From Pseudomonadota bacterium (GTDB taxonomy: Bacteria > Pseudomonadota > Alphaproteobacteria > Rhizobiales > Xanthobacteraceae): DNA of 11,838 nucleotides. The stretch lies in NCBI GenBank assembly GCA_023392205.1, contig JAEVZN010000219.1, forward strand, positions 1 to 11,838, written 5' to 3'. Shown piece after piece: positions 6,140 to 11,838 of this stretch (position 1 is its first letter; each line of letters starts with the position of its first letter). Under the pieces are notes generated by a model, which did no database searches, was not told the origin of the DNA, and saw only the letters and a program-made list of their open reading frames with translations. A program made the position numbers and the translations under genes.

Positions 6140-7390
6140 TCACTCGCCCGCGAATTTCAACAGCTTGATCGCGTCGTAATCCTGCACGCCGCCGCCGACC
6201 CGCTTCGTGGTATAAAACAGCACATAGGGCTTGGCGGAATAAGGGTCGCGCAGCACCCGCACGCCCTGCCGGTCGACGATCAGATAGCCGCGCTGGAAAT
6301 CGCCGAACGCAATCGCATGGCTGTCGCTGGCGATATCCGGCATGTCCTCGGCCTCCACCAGCGGGAAGGACAGCAATCCCGCGCGGCCACCGGCCTGGGC
6401 GGGCGGCTGCCACAGATAATGCCCGTCCTCGTCCTTCAGCTTGCGGATCGCGCTTTGCGTGCGGCGGTTCATCACGAAGGACGCATTCTGCCGGTAACCC
6501 GCCTTCAACGCATAAACGAGATCGATCAGCGGATCGGCCGCGCCCACTTCGGGAAAGCCGCCATCTTCGCCGGTCTCGACAAAACCGATATTGCCCCACG
6601 ACCACGACGTTTCCGCGACCTTGGTATATTGCAGGAAGCCCTTCGGCTTGTTGGTGCCGTCGCCATTGACGAAGGCCGCGCCCTCCTGCATCGCGAACAC
6701 CTGCTCGACCTCACCCGCAATCCATTGATCGATATTCACGGCCGTGTCTTCGAGCAGCGCACCGGTCGCCGCCGGCATCGCGTAGAGTTCGGCGGCCGGA
6801 AAGGCGAGTTCATCCAGCACCGGCGAAGTGGTCTGCGGACGTGCTGCGCTCTCGCCGACCCAGCCGGTGGCGGGGCCTGCGGTCATGAACGGCTTCTTGT
6901 AGACATTGCCGTTCATCTCGCGCACGGCGGCAATGGAGCGAATGGGCGAAATCGCCGCAAGCCTGCGGCCGATCTCCTGCTCCACCTCGTCGGGAACGAG
7001 ATATCCGCCATCGGCGGGCGTGCCGACCGACATCGCCTTCACCTCCAGAGCTCGCAGGCCCGCGCTCTCGCCGCAGCGGACATAACTCTCGAACGCCGTC
7101 TTGTGTTCGCGCGCGGATGCGGGCGACGCGCGGTCCTGGGCAAGCTGTGGCCGCGCCTGCTTCAGCGACAATTCATCGAGCCGGCGCGCCTGCGCATCGA
7201 GGGCGGCATCGATGCGGGCCACCTTCTCCTCGTGCAGCACATCGGCCGCGCGGCGTTCGATATCGGCCAGGCGCTCGTCATTGGCCGCCTTGAAGGCCTC
7301 GAATGTGCGCATCATGTCGGCATGGGTGACGGCGGCTTCAGGCGTGAAGCCGGCTTTGGTTTCAAGATGGTCGTGTGTCGCGAAGTCCAT
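6140..7390 (-). CDS. HK97-fold major capsid protein, GTA gp5-like
   Basis: This is a 416-residue major capsid protein. Residues 1 to about 118 form a charged, helical N-terminal scaffold (delta) domain (e.g. FEAFKAANDERLADIERRAADVL, about 30-52), normally removed by the prohead protease. The mature domain begins around SVGTPADGGYLVPDEVEQEI (121-140), the classic start of GTA-type HK97 capsids, followed by GWVGESAARPQTTSP and the E-loop, NIDQWIAGEVEQVFAMQEGAAFVNGDGTNKPKG (A-domain entry), and the C-terminal FGDFQRGYLIVDRQGVRVLRDPY. Cleavage just after Lys118 is plausible. AGGAG stands 6 nt before the ATG, and the start overlaps the protease gene by 29 nt. Downstream, the normal next gene (connector) is displaced by about 2 kb. 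Confidence 0.97.
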   Translation of the reverse strand: MDFATHDHLETKAGFTPEAAVTHADMMRTFEAFKAANDERLADIERRAADVLHEEKVARIDAALDAQARRLDELSLKQARPQLAQDRASPASAREHKTAFESYVRCGESAGLRALEVKAMSVGTPADGGYLVPDEVEQEIGRRLAAISPIRSIAAVREMNGNVYKKPFMTAGPATGWVGESAARPQTTSPVLDELAFPAAELYAMPAATGALLEDTAVNIDQWIAGEVEQVFAMQEGAAFVNGDGTNKPKGFLQYTKVAETSWSWGNIGFVETGEDGGFPEVGAADPLIDLVYALKAGYRQNASFVMNRRTQSAIRKLKDEDGHYLWQPPAQAGGRAGLLSFPLVEAEDMPDIASDSHAIAFGDFQRGYLIVDRQGVRVLRDPYSAKPYVLFYTTKRVGGGVQDYDAIKLLKFAGE

Positions 7391-7925
7391 GGCGTTCTCC
7401 TGTTGAGTACAGATGACGTGTGCGCGTCCGCGCGGGAGCAGCGAGCGGGGATGGCCTCGCCTGCTTCACCGCACGGACGCGCGCCCCGGGGAGGAGCGGA
7501 AAAGTGACGATGGAAATCTCCCAGAGGTCGATCTCGTGGATGCGGCGGATGCGCGTCTTTGGATCGATTCGCGCACGCACCGTCTTGAAGCCGATCGACA
7601 GGCCGTCGGCCGCGCCCTCGCGCAAAAGCGCCAGCAATTCGCGTGCGCGCACGACTTCCGGGATCAGCCGCCCCGACACATGGAGCCCGCGCCAGTCCTC
7701 GTGGATTTCGCACCAGATGCCGATCGGCTCGGCCGGATCGTGCTGGAACAGCATCGGAATGCGATGCAGCCCGCGCAGACGCAGCGTCTGCGTGAAGGCG
7801 CCCGGCATCACCATGTCGCGCGACTGGTCGATCTCGCCGAACAGGCTGGCATAGCCTTCAACGCGGCCATCGGCATGAAAGGCCGCGCGCGGCTGCGACA
7901 ATGCGGGTGCGTTGGGTGCAAGCAT
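7362..7925 (-). CDS. HK97-family prohead maturation protease (U35), GTA gp4-like
   Basis: This is a 187-residue capsid maturation protease with a herpesvirus-protease-like fold. It starts in the usual way with RVEGYASLFGEIDQSRDMVMPGAF (about residues 21-44). The catalytic residues expected for the family are visible: His62 in LFQHDP, Ser110 in DGLSIGF, and Glu136 in DLWEISIVTFP. It would digest the capsid delta domain from inside the prohead. GGAA precedes the start, which lies 18 nt after the stop of the 63-residue gene. The C-terminal 30 residues are Arg/Pro-rich and probably cleaved off or disordered; this tail overlaps the capsid gene start. Confidence 0.96.
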   Translation of the reverse strand: MLAPNAPALSQPRAAFHADGRVEGYASLFGEIDQSRDMVMPGAFTQTLRLRGLHRIPMLFQHDPAEPIGIWCEIHEDWRGLHVSGRLIPEVVRARELLALLREGAADGLSIGFKTVRARIDPKTRIRRIHEIDLWEISIVTFPLLPGARVRAVKQARPSPLAAPARTRTRHLYSTGERHGLRDTRPS

Positions 7926-7943
7926 GATAGTTCCGATACGAAT

Positions 7944-8135
7944 CTAGGATTGCGCGGATCGCTTGCCGCGCGCCTTACGTCCAGGTTTGCGCACAGCCTT
8001 CACGTCGCGCGTCTCCTGGCTGCGGCTGACACGATCGAGATGCGAGAGAAATTCGCGAAACACCGTCAGGTGATCGCGCTTGCGCCGCTGCACCGGGCGC
8101 AGGGAGCGCAGCACGGAATGCAACTCATCCATCAT
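7944..8135 (-). CDS. Small basic protein of unknown function in the GTA head region
   Basis: This is a 63-residue protein, not recognised. It starts MMDELHSVLRSLRPVQRRKR, has a short helical middle (HLTVFREFLSHLDRVSRSQ, about residues 22-40) and a very basic tail rich in Lys, Arg and Gly (about 44-60). Its ATG overlaps the stop of the preceding small gene in an ATGA junction, and the prohead protease follows 18 nt later, which argues it is a real, co-translated gene. The basic tail could bind DNA, RNA or the acidic inner capsid surface, but nothing decides between these. A second in-frame ATG at 8132 is equally usable. Confidence 0.7.
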   Translation of the reverse strand: MMDELHSVLRSLRPVQRRKRDHLTVFREFLSHLDRVSRSQETRDVKAVRKPGRKARGKRSAQS

Positions 8136-8317
8136 CGGCCTCCGAATTTTCTGTTGAAGCGCGCAAGCTCGCGCACGAAATCGTCGAAGCGGCGGATCGC
8201 GGCGGTCAGTTCGCGCAGCGTGAACAGCAACAGCGCGCTTGCACTCATCGCCCACAGAAACAGCGCGAGATGCGCGAGATCGCCGCGTTCGGCGAAGACC
8301 GCGGTCAGGTCGGGCAT
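8132..8317 (-). CDS. Small single-span membrane protein at the GTA gp3.5 position
   Basis: This is a 61-residue protein: a short N-terminus, one hydrophobic helix (about residues 15-34, LAHLALFLWAMSASALLLFTL), then an amphipathic, charged helix (RELTAAIRRFDDFVRELARFNRKF, about 35-58). AAGGA 7 nt upstream supports the start, 26 nt after the portal stop. RcGTA clusters carry a small 'head formation' gene (g3.5, rcc01685 family) exactly here, between portal and prohead protease. I cannot confirm homology by eye; that family, as I remember it, places the charged helix before the hydrophobic one, the reverse of this order. Call is therefore positional. Confidence 0.75.
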   Translation of the reverse strand: MPDLTAVFAERGDLAHLALFLWAMSASALLLFTLRELTAAIRRFDDFVRELARFNRKFGGR

Positions 8318-8343
8318 CGATGTATCCTTGGAAAGACGATCCG

Positions 8344-9543
8344 TCAGGCAGGACCGGCGGGCAGCGTGTCGCCGCCCTCAAGGGGCGAATAGCCGACCGC
8401 AATCCGCTTCTCGTTCACGGTCAGGAACGGCGCATCCGTGACGCGCGACCACAGCGCATTGCGATCCGACGCCAGCGCGTCGATGCGGTCGGCATCCACC
8501 GCAAGCCGCAAGTCCGCGCCGAAGACCGGCGACAGCCATTGCGACAGCGCCCCGCAGATGCGTCCCATCAGCGGCAGCATGGTGGAGCGCCAGAAGGCGC
8601 GCTGCGCTTCCTGGTAATTGGCATAGGTATTGTCGCCGGGAATGCCGAGCAGCATCGGCGGCACACCGAAAGCGAGTGCGATCTCGCGCGCGGCATTGTT
8701 CTTGGCGTCGAGGAAATCCATGTCCTTGGGCGTCAGCGCCATCGCCTTCCAGTCGAGCCCGCCTTCGAGCAGGAGCGGCCGCCCGGCATTCACCGCGCCC
8801 TGATAATTGTCTTCCAGTTCGCGCTTGAGCCGTTCGAATTGGCCATCGGACAGCACCGCGCTGTCCGGTCCCGTGAAGACCAGCGCCCCGGAGGGCCGCG
8901 CGGCATTGTCGAGCAAGGCCTTGTTCCAGGCGGCGGCGGCATTGTGCGTATCGACGGCGATGGCGGCGGCTTCCAGCGGCGCCAACCCGTAATGATCGTC
9001 GAGCGGATGGAAATGCGTCAGATGCAGGATCGGCTGCAAAGCGCCCTCGCTTCGCACGAAGCGCAGGCTCTGTGCGCCGACATGATATTCATAGGCCTCC
9101 GTCCAGCCGTCGCGGTCCGGCACCACGCGTATCCGGTCCGGCCGCAATGCATGCAATTCGCGCACACGCCCGTCCAGTGTCACAGCCTCGAGATAGGCAT
9201 TTCCGGCGAGTTGCAGATGCGACACCAGCGTTTCGATGAAGGCGCCGCCGTCCTGGCGCGGATTGGGCCGCGCCAGAAGATCGAGTAGCGGATGCGTGCT
9301 GCGTTCGGTGTCGTTCTCGTAAAGCAGAAATCCGAGCTGGCCGGCATTTTCCGCGATCATCTTCACCGCCCGATGCACGACGGCATTGCGGCAATAGCCT
9401 TCGCGGGTCAGCGCGGCATAATCGCGCGGCGTCCAGCGCGCGCGTCCGCCGCTTTGCAGCGCGATCACCTGTGCGGTGCGGGAGGCCTTTATATCCGGGG
9501 CGGTCTGCGGTCGCGTTCCGGTAAACCATGACGGAAGCTTCAT
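8344..9543 (-). CDS. HK97-family portal protein, GTA gp3-like
   Basis: This is a 399-residue portal protein, the dodecameric ring through which DNA enters the head. Family motifs run in order: YCRNAVVHRAVKMIAENAGQ (about residues 50-69), LDLLARPNPRQDGGAFIETLV (about 87-107), GNAYLEAV, LHALRPDRIRVVPD (about 130-143), YGLAPLEAAA, LDWKAMALTPKDMDFLDAKN (about 264-283) and FGVPPMLLGIPGDNTYANYQEA (about 292-313). I chose ATG at 9543 (MKLPSWF); the longer frame upstream crosses a terminator hairpin and is not coding. The start has no clear ribosome binding site, but a five-codon ATG reading frame (9560-9543 region) ends in an ATGA overlap with it. It lies directly behind the intrinsic terminator of the small peptide unit, so its transcription needs readthrough or an unseen promoter. 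Confidence 0.95.
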   Translation of the reverse strand: MKLPSWFTGTRPQTAPDIKASRTAQVIALQSGGRARWTPRDYAALTREGYCRNAVVHRAVKMIAENAGQLGFLLYENDTERSTHPLLDLLARPNPRQDGGAFIETLVSHLQLAGNAYLEAVTLDGRVRELHALRPDRIRVVPDRDGWTEAYEYHVGAQSLRFVRSEGALQPILHLTHFHPLDDHYGLAPLEAAAIAVDTHNAAAAWNKALLDNAARPSGALVFTGPDSAVLSDGQFERLKRELEDNYQGAVNAGRPLLLEGGLDWKAMALTPKDMDFLDAKNNAAREIALAFGVPPMLLGIPGDNTYANYQEAQRAFWRSTMLPLMGRICGALSQWLSPVFGADLRLAVDADRIDALASDRNALWSRVTDAPFLTVNEKRIAVGYSPLEGGDTLPAGPA

Positions 9544-9585
9544 CGCATGCGATCCATGTTGAGGGACTTGACGATTGCGGACAGC

Positions 9586-9614
9586 AAAAAGGCCCGCCTT
9601 GCGGCGAGCCTTTT
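9586..9614 (-). terminator. Intrinsic terminator downstream of the 24-residue peptide gene
   Basis: On the minus strand AAAAGGC-T-CGCC, loop GCAA, GGCG-G-GCCTTTTT forms an 11-bp stem with one mismatch, ending in five T residues. The plus-strand direction gives four T. It lies about 49 nt past the peptide stop and about 43 nt before the portal ATG. This is the clearest terminator in the window, and it sits inside what should be one GTA operon. Confidence 0.8.
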
Positions 9615-9662
9615 GGAAATTTCGAACGTGGGTCTGTTGCGTCAGCCCTGATGCGCGTTGGC

Positions 9663-9737
9663 TTAGAATACGCCGAGCAGCGCCAGAACGATGATCAGAC
9701 TCAACGGAACACCCAGCAACCACAGAATAATCGGCAT
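9663..9737 (-). CDS. 24-residue hydrophobic small membrane peptide
   Basis: This is a tiny gene encoding 24 residues, starting MPIILWLLGVPLSLI and ending in GVF: one membrane-spanning helix with no charged residue. Support for expression is unusually good: a perfect AAGGAGG Shine-Dalgarno at 9750-9744 with 6-nt spacing, a GGAAC-N16-CGTT match to the alphaproteobacterial EcfG stress promoter about 40-60 nt upstream, and an intrinsic terminator just downstream. Short hydrophobic proteins of this kind are common in Hyphomicrobiales and several belong to the general stress regulon; I do not recognise a named family with confidence. It is not part of any known GTA particle. A longer frame upstream (to 9908) lacks a ribosome binding site and starts inside the terminase gene. 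Confidence 0.75.
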   Translation of the reverse strand: MPIILWLLGVPLSLIIVLALLGVF

Positions 9738-9743
9738 TGTCGC

Positions 9744-9750
9744 CCTCCTT
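9744..9750 (-). promoter_or_regulatory. Perfect Shine-Dalgarno deciding the start of the 24-residue peptide
   Basis: AAGGAGG on the minus strand, 6 nt before the ATG at 9737. It is the strongest ribosome binding site in the window, stronger than that of any capsid or tail gene. Confidence 0.8.
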
Positions 9751-9774
9751 GATGTATCGATCGGTTGCGCGGAC

Positions 9775-9799
9775 AACGCGCGACTGGCGCGCGGGTTCC
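9775..9799 (-). promoter_or_regulatory. Candidate EcfG (general stress response sigma factor) promoter
   Basis: Minus-strand GGAAC (9799-9795), 16-nt spacer, CGTT (9778-9775) matches the alphaproteobacterial EcfG consensus GGAAC-N16/17-CGTT exactly. Transcription would begin near 9767, leaving a leader of about 30 nt before the 24-residue peptide. The spacer contains a CGCGCG inverted repeat, which could be chance in GC-rich DNA. Confidence 0.6.
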
Positions 9800-9870
9800 G
9801 GAAAAAATCATTGACATCCCGCCAGCGCCGCAATGCTGCGCATCGCGCCGAGAAAATGAATTCCCGCCGA

Positions 9871-11235
9871 TCACAAACTTCGCACCCGCGGTCCCGGCCG
9901 TGCGCCAAAAGTCAGATGCGAGATCGCCCAGACCAGCGCATCGAGCCGGTCGGGCGAACGGCCGGACGACAATCCGTTCAATCCGAAATCGCACATCTCG
10001 TCCTCCAGCGATGCGAACCCGCCCTTATGTTTCACCCGCCCCTGCTCGTAGAGCGCGGCCACCGGCTCCGCGCGCAGCCACTTGCCGCGTGACGCACGCA
10101 CCGCGATCACCGGCACATCCGGATCTGCCTCGCCGATCACCGCGCGCACCATGTCGCCGCCCTGGTTGACCTCGACCACCAGCGCATCGGCCGACAGCCT
10201 ACGCCACAAGGCGATGGCCCGCGACGCCCAGCCGGCCGGCGACAGACCCTGTATCGTTTCATCGGCGATCACATAACAGACGCTGTTCGCGTCAAGACCT
10301 GCCGCCACCAGCCCGCAGGCATCGGCGCCCTTGCCGGAAGATGCCGGCGGATCGACCGCCACCACGATCCGCTGCAAGGGCGGTGCATCGGCAACCCGGC
10401 ACATCTCGAGCAATGCGCGCGACCACAAGGCATCCGGCCGGTCCTCGACGATCTCACCATCCAGTTCCTGCCGGCCGAGCCGCGTGCCGTCATAACGCTT
10501 CACCACATTGTCGATGAAGGCGGGTGAGAGATGATAGGCATTGGCCCGCGTCGGAGCGCGCGTCACCGCACTTGCCGGATCGGCGATGAGCCGCTTCAGG
10601 AGCGCGTTCGGCCGCGGCGTGGTGGTGATCGCCTGGCGCGGATGCACACCCAACCGCAATCCGAATTGCAGCATGTCGAAGGCGGACTCCGCCTGCTTCC
10701 ATTTCGCCAGTTCATCGCACCAGGCGGCGGAGAATTGCGGCCCGCGCAGGCTTTCCGGATCTTCCGCCGAAAAGGCCTGCGCGATCGCGCCGTTGGCCCA
10801 TTCCAGCCGCCGCCGCGAGGGCGACCAGAGCGGTCGCTTCTCGCGTGCATGCACGGACAGCAGGCCCGATACACCCTCGACCATCACCTCGCGCGTTTCG
10901 TGTTCTGTCTCCCCAATCAGCGCGATGCGCCGCTCTTCCTCGTCCTCCCCGCGCGGTGCCTCCGCGATGGCCCGCACCCATTCGGCGCCGGCGCGGGTCT
11001 TGCCCGCCCCGCGTCCGCCGATCAGCAGCCAGGTGCTCCAGGGCTCGCCGTTATTGCCAAGAAGCGGCGGACGCTGATGCGGGTGGCAATGCACGTCCCA
11101 CGCCGCGTTGAACATTGCGAGTTCCGCGGCATCAAGCGCCGCCATTACCTTCGGAATGTCGCTGGGCGACAATCGCTGCGAGTTTTGCCGCAACAGATCG
11201 TCGAAGCTCGTCAATGGATCGCGGAACGGGCTCAT
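9871..11235 (-). CDS. Phage/GTA large terminase (DNA packaging ATPase-nuclease), GTA gp2-like
   Basis: This is a 454-residue packaging motor. Walker A GGRGAGKT is at residues 73-80, followed by RAGAEWVR as usual in GTA terminases. Walker B with catalytic Glu is AAWCDE (170-175), and the coupling motif is ITTTPRP (203-209). The C-terminal RNase H-like nuclease has Asp295 (VVAVDPP), Glu355 (LVVEVNQGG) and Asp432 (DRLDAL). All key residues are present, so the enzyme looks active. Start choice is unsure: ATG 11235 overlaps the upstream gene by 104 nt and has GAGAAG about 10 nt before it; ATG 11145 would overlap by only 14 nt and drop 30 residues (not motifs). It works with the small terminase and portal to fill heads with host DNA. 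Confidence 0.96.
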   Translation of the reverse strand: MSPFRDPLTSFDDLLRQNSQRLSPSDIPKVMAALDAAELAMFNAAWDVHCHPHQRPPLLGNNGEPWSTWLLIGGRGAGKTRAGAEWVRAIAEAPRGEDEEERRIALIGETEHETREVMVEGVSGLLSVHAREKRPLWSPSRRRLEWANGAIAQAFSAEDPESLRGPQFSAAWCDELAKWKQAESAFDMLQFGLRLGVHPRQAITTTPRPNALLKRLIADPASAVTRAPTRANAYHLSPAFIDNVVKRYDGTRLGRQELDGEIVEDRPDALWSRALLEMCRVADAPPLQRIVVAVDPPASSGKGADACGLVAAGLDANSVCYVIADETIQGLSPAGWASRAIALWRRLSADALVVEVNQGGDMVRAVIGEADPDVPVIAVRASRGKWLRAEPVAALYEQGRVKHKGGFASLEDEMCDFGLNGLSSGRSPDRLDALVWAISHLTFGARPGPRVRSL

Positions 11236-11692
11236 CCTTCGATGTCTTCTCTTTCGCGATCCTGCGCTTCCGCGCATCCGTCTCGTGCCGCGCATCGAGC
11301 GCGGTCAGCGATTGCAGCGTCCTCGCCAGCAACGCCAGCGTGCGGGCACAGCGCTCGCGGTCGCCGAGCGCCTGGCTGCTGCCGGCGAGACGCGCTTCGA
11401 TCTCGCCGATCTGCGCTTCCGCCGCGCGCATCATGCGACTGGCCAGCGTGAGCCGGTCTTCTGTCATGATGCGCTGCGGCGCCTTGCGGCGTTTGCCCAG
11501 CGGCGGCAGGAGCGGCCGGCCGGTTGCATCCTTCGGTCCGCCAGCGATCCAGCGATACAGCGTCCAGTCGCTGAACCCGGTCGCCTGTCGGATATCGCGA
11601 ATGGGCGCGCCGTCCGCATACATCTTCCGCGCATGCACGGCGTTGTCTGGAATGTCACTGACGGGAATGGTGCTGTCGGGACTCTCGGACAT
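11132..11692 (-). CDS. Small terminase-like protein with N-terminal helix-turn-helix, GTA gp1 position
   Basis: This is a 186-residue protein. Residues about 18-52 (ARKMYADGAPIRDIRQATGF then SDWTLYRWIAGG) form a convincing helix-turn-helix of the small-terminase/transposase type. A basic linker follows (GKRRKAP, about 66-72), then long helices (about 79-140) suited to oligomerisation, and a charged C-terminal tail with RKRRIAKEK. It is the first gene of the cluster. I chose ATG at 11692 because GGGGGA stands 8 nt upstream; a TTG at 11740 would add 16 residues and lacks such a site. The family role is recognising or handing DNA to the large terminase. In GTAs packaging is nearly sequence-independent, so the DNA-binding specificity of this domain is open. 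Confidence 0.85.
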   Translation of the reverse strand: MSESPDSTIPVSDIPDNAVHARKMYADGAPIRDIRQATGFSDWTLYRWIAGGPKDATGRPLLPPLGKRRKAPQRIMTEDRLTLASRMMRAAEAQIGEIEARLAGSSQALGDRERCARTLALLARTLQSLTALDARHETDARKRRIAKEKTSKDEPVPRSIDELRRSVAAKLAAIVAQRHSEGNGGA

Positions 11693-11705
11693 GATGACGA
11701 TCCCC

Positions 11706-11722
11706 CGGCCGCAGCAAGGCCG
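11706..11722 (-). promoter_or_regulatory. Leader hairpin abutting the ribosome binding site of the first GTA gene
   Basis: CGGCC-TTGCTGC-GGCCG on the minus strand forms a 5-bp GC stem whose 3' side runs straight into the GGGGGA ribosome binding site of the small terminase gene. It could modulate translation start, but a short GC stem may also arise by chance here. Confidence 0.3.
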
Positions 11723-11757
11723 CGTCCGCTTCAGATCCAATTGTGGAGCATGCCGGA

Positions 11758-11786
11758 ACCCTATCCCGGCAGCGTTACGCTGTCAA
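11758..11786 (-). promoter_or_regulatory. Sigma70-type promoter of the GTA cluster
   Basis: Minus-strand TTGACA (11786-11781), a 17-nt spacer and TAGGGT (11763-11758). The -35 box is perfect, the spacing ideal, and the -10 box keeps the key first, second and last bases. An A-rich stretch (AAAGGAAAATAG) precedes the -35. Transcription would begin around 11751, giving a leader of about 60 nt. This is the natural start of the GTA transcript. No CtrA half-site pair (TTAA-N7-TTAA) is seen in the visible 52 nt upstream, but the region is cut by the window. Confidence 0.7.
11770..11782. promoter_or_regulatory. 13-bp perfect palindrome in the GTA promoter, candidate operator
   Basis: CAGCGTTACGCTG has perfect 6-bp arms around one base. 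It occupies most of the promoter spacer next to and overlapping the -35 box by two bases, a common place for a repressor or activator site controlling the whole cluster. Confidence 0.5.
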
Positions 11787-11838
11787 GGACTATTTTCCTT
11801 TCTTCGATGAAATTGCGTCGTCGCGTTTTGCCCCAGTT

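Noticed and set aside
6131..7507. Long plus-strand open frame (458 codons) opposite the capsid gene
   Set aside because: It is antisense to an unmistakable capsid gene; its His/Arg-rich translation has no recognisable domain and it arises from GC-rich codon bias.
8239..9288. Plus-strand open frame of 349 codons opposite the portal gene
   Set aside because: Antisense shadow of a clear portal protein; no family signature.
9811..9839. Plus-strand TTGACA followed by TGCTGC at 17 nt
   Set aside because: The -10 box is poor and there is no plus-strand gene downstream.
9663..9908. 81-residue extended version of the 24-residue peptide
   Set aside because: The extension begins inside the terminase gene, lacks a ribosome site and is low-complexity Arg-rich; the perfect AAGGAGG points to the short form.
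1..11838. CRISPR array, tRNA gene, integrase, attachment sites or transposase
   Set aside because: I scanned for spaced direct repeats, tRNA-like cloverleaf ends and transposase or integrase motifs and found none.

Overview
The window is GC-rich bacterial DNA that carries most of an RcGTA-like gene transfer agent (GTA) structural cluster, the type that is vertically inherited in Alphaproteobacteria. The exact gene order, the Alphaproteobacteria-restricted families (DUF2460, DUF2163, GTA-gp10), the very short tape measure protein, a candidate EcfG-type general-stress promoter and the intergenic GC hairpin repeats all point to an alphaproteobacterium, most likely of the Hyphomicrobiales (Rhizobiales). 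I see no integrase, replication, repressor, lysis or att features, so this looks like a domesticated GTA rather than a complete prophage. The neighbouring DNA is not visible, so this is not absolute.

The GTA genes all lie on the minus strand and read from right to left. A good sigma70-type promoter (11758-11786) with a 13-bp palindrome in its spacer precedes a small-terminase-like gene (11692-11132). Then come the large terminase (11235-9871), the portal (9543-8344), two small genes (8317-8132 and 8135-7944), the HK97-type prohead protease (7925-7362) and the major capsid protein (7390-6140). After an interruption the order resumes with the gp6-type connector (4051-3476), head-tail joining protein (3479-3156), DUF3168 protein (3100-2693), major tail protein (2675-2268), GTA-gp10 (2253-1939), tail assembly chaperone (1942-1733), short tape measure (1743-1153), DUF2460 protein (1146-505) and the start of the DUF2163 protein, which runs off the left edge (501-1). 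Many junctions overlap by a few bases, including several ATGA overlaps, as expected of translationally coupled virion genes.

Two pieces of non-virion DNA sit inside this block. The first is a 2-kb divergent pair between capsid and connector: an AEC-family membrane transporter (minus) and a secreted chymotrypsin-fold serine protease (plus). A 19-bp near-palindrome lies between their starts and GC hairpin repeats lie at both outer ends. The second is a miniature, apparently complete transcription unit between terminase and portal: a GGAAC-N16-CGTT promoter match, a perfect AAGGAGG ribosome binding site, a 24-residue all-hydrophobic peptide gene and an intrinsic terminator. Nothing in the virion needs this unit; it resembles a stress-inducible 'moron' nested in the GTA.

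Together the GTA genes would build a small head, package host DNA in headful fashion and attach a short tail. The two insertions divide the cluster into at least three possible transcription segments (terminases; portal to capsid; connector to tail), which raises the question of how the particle genes are kept co-expressed.
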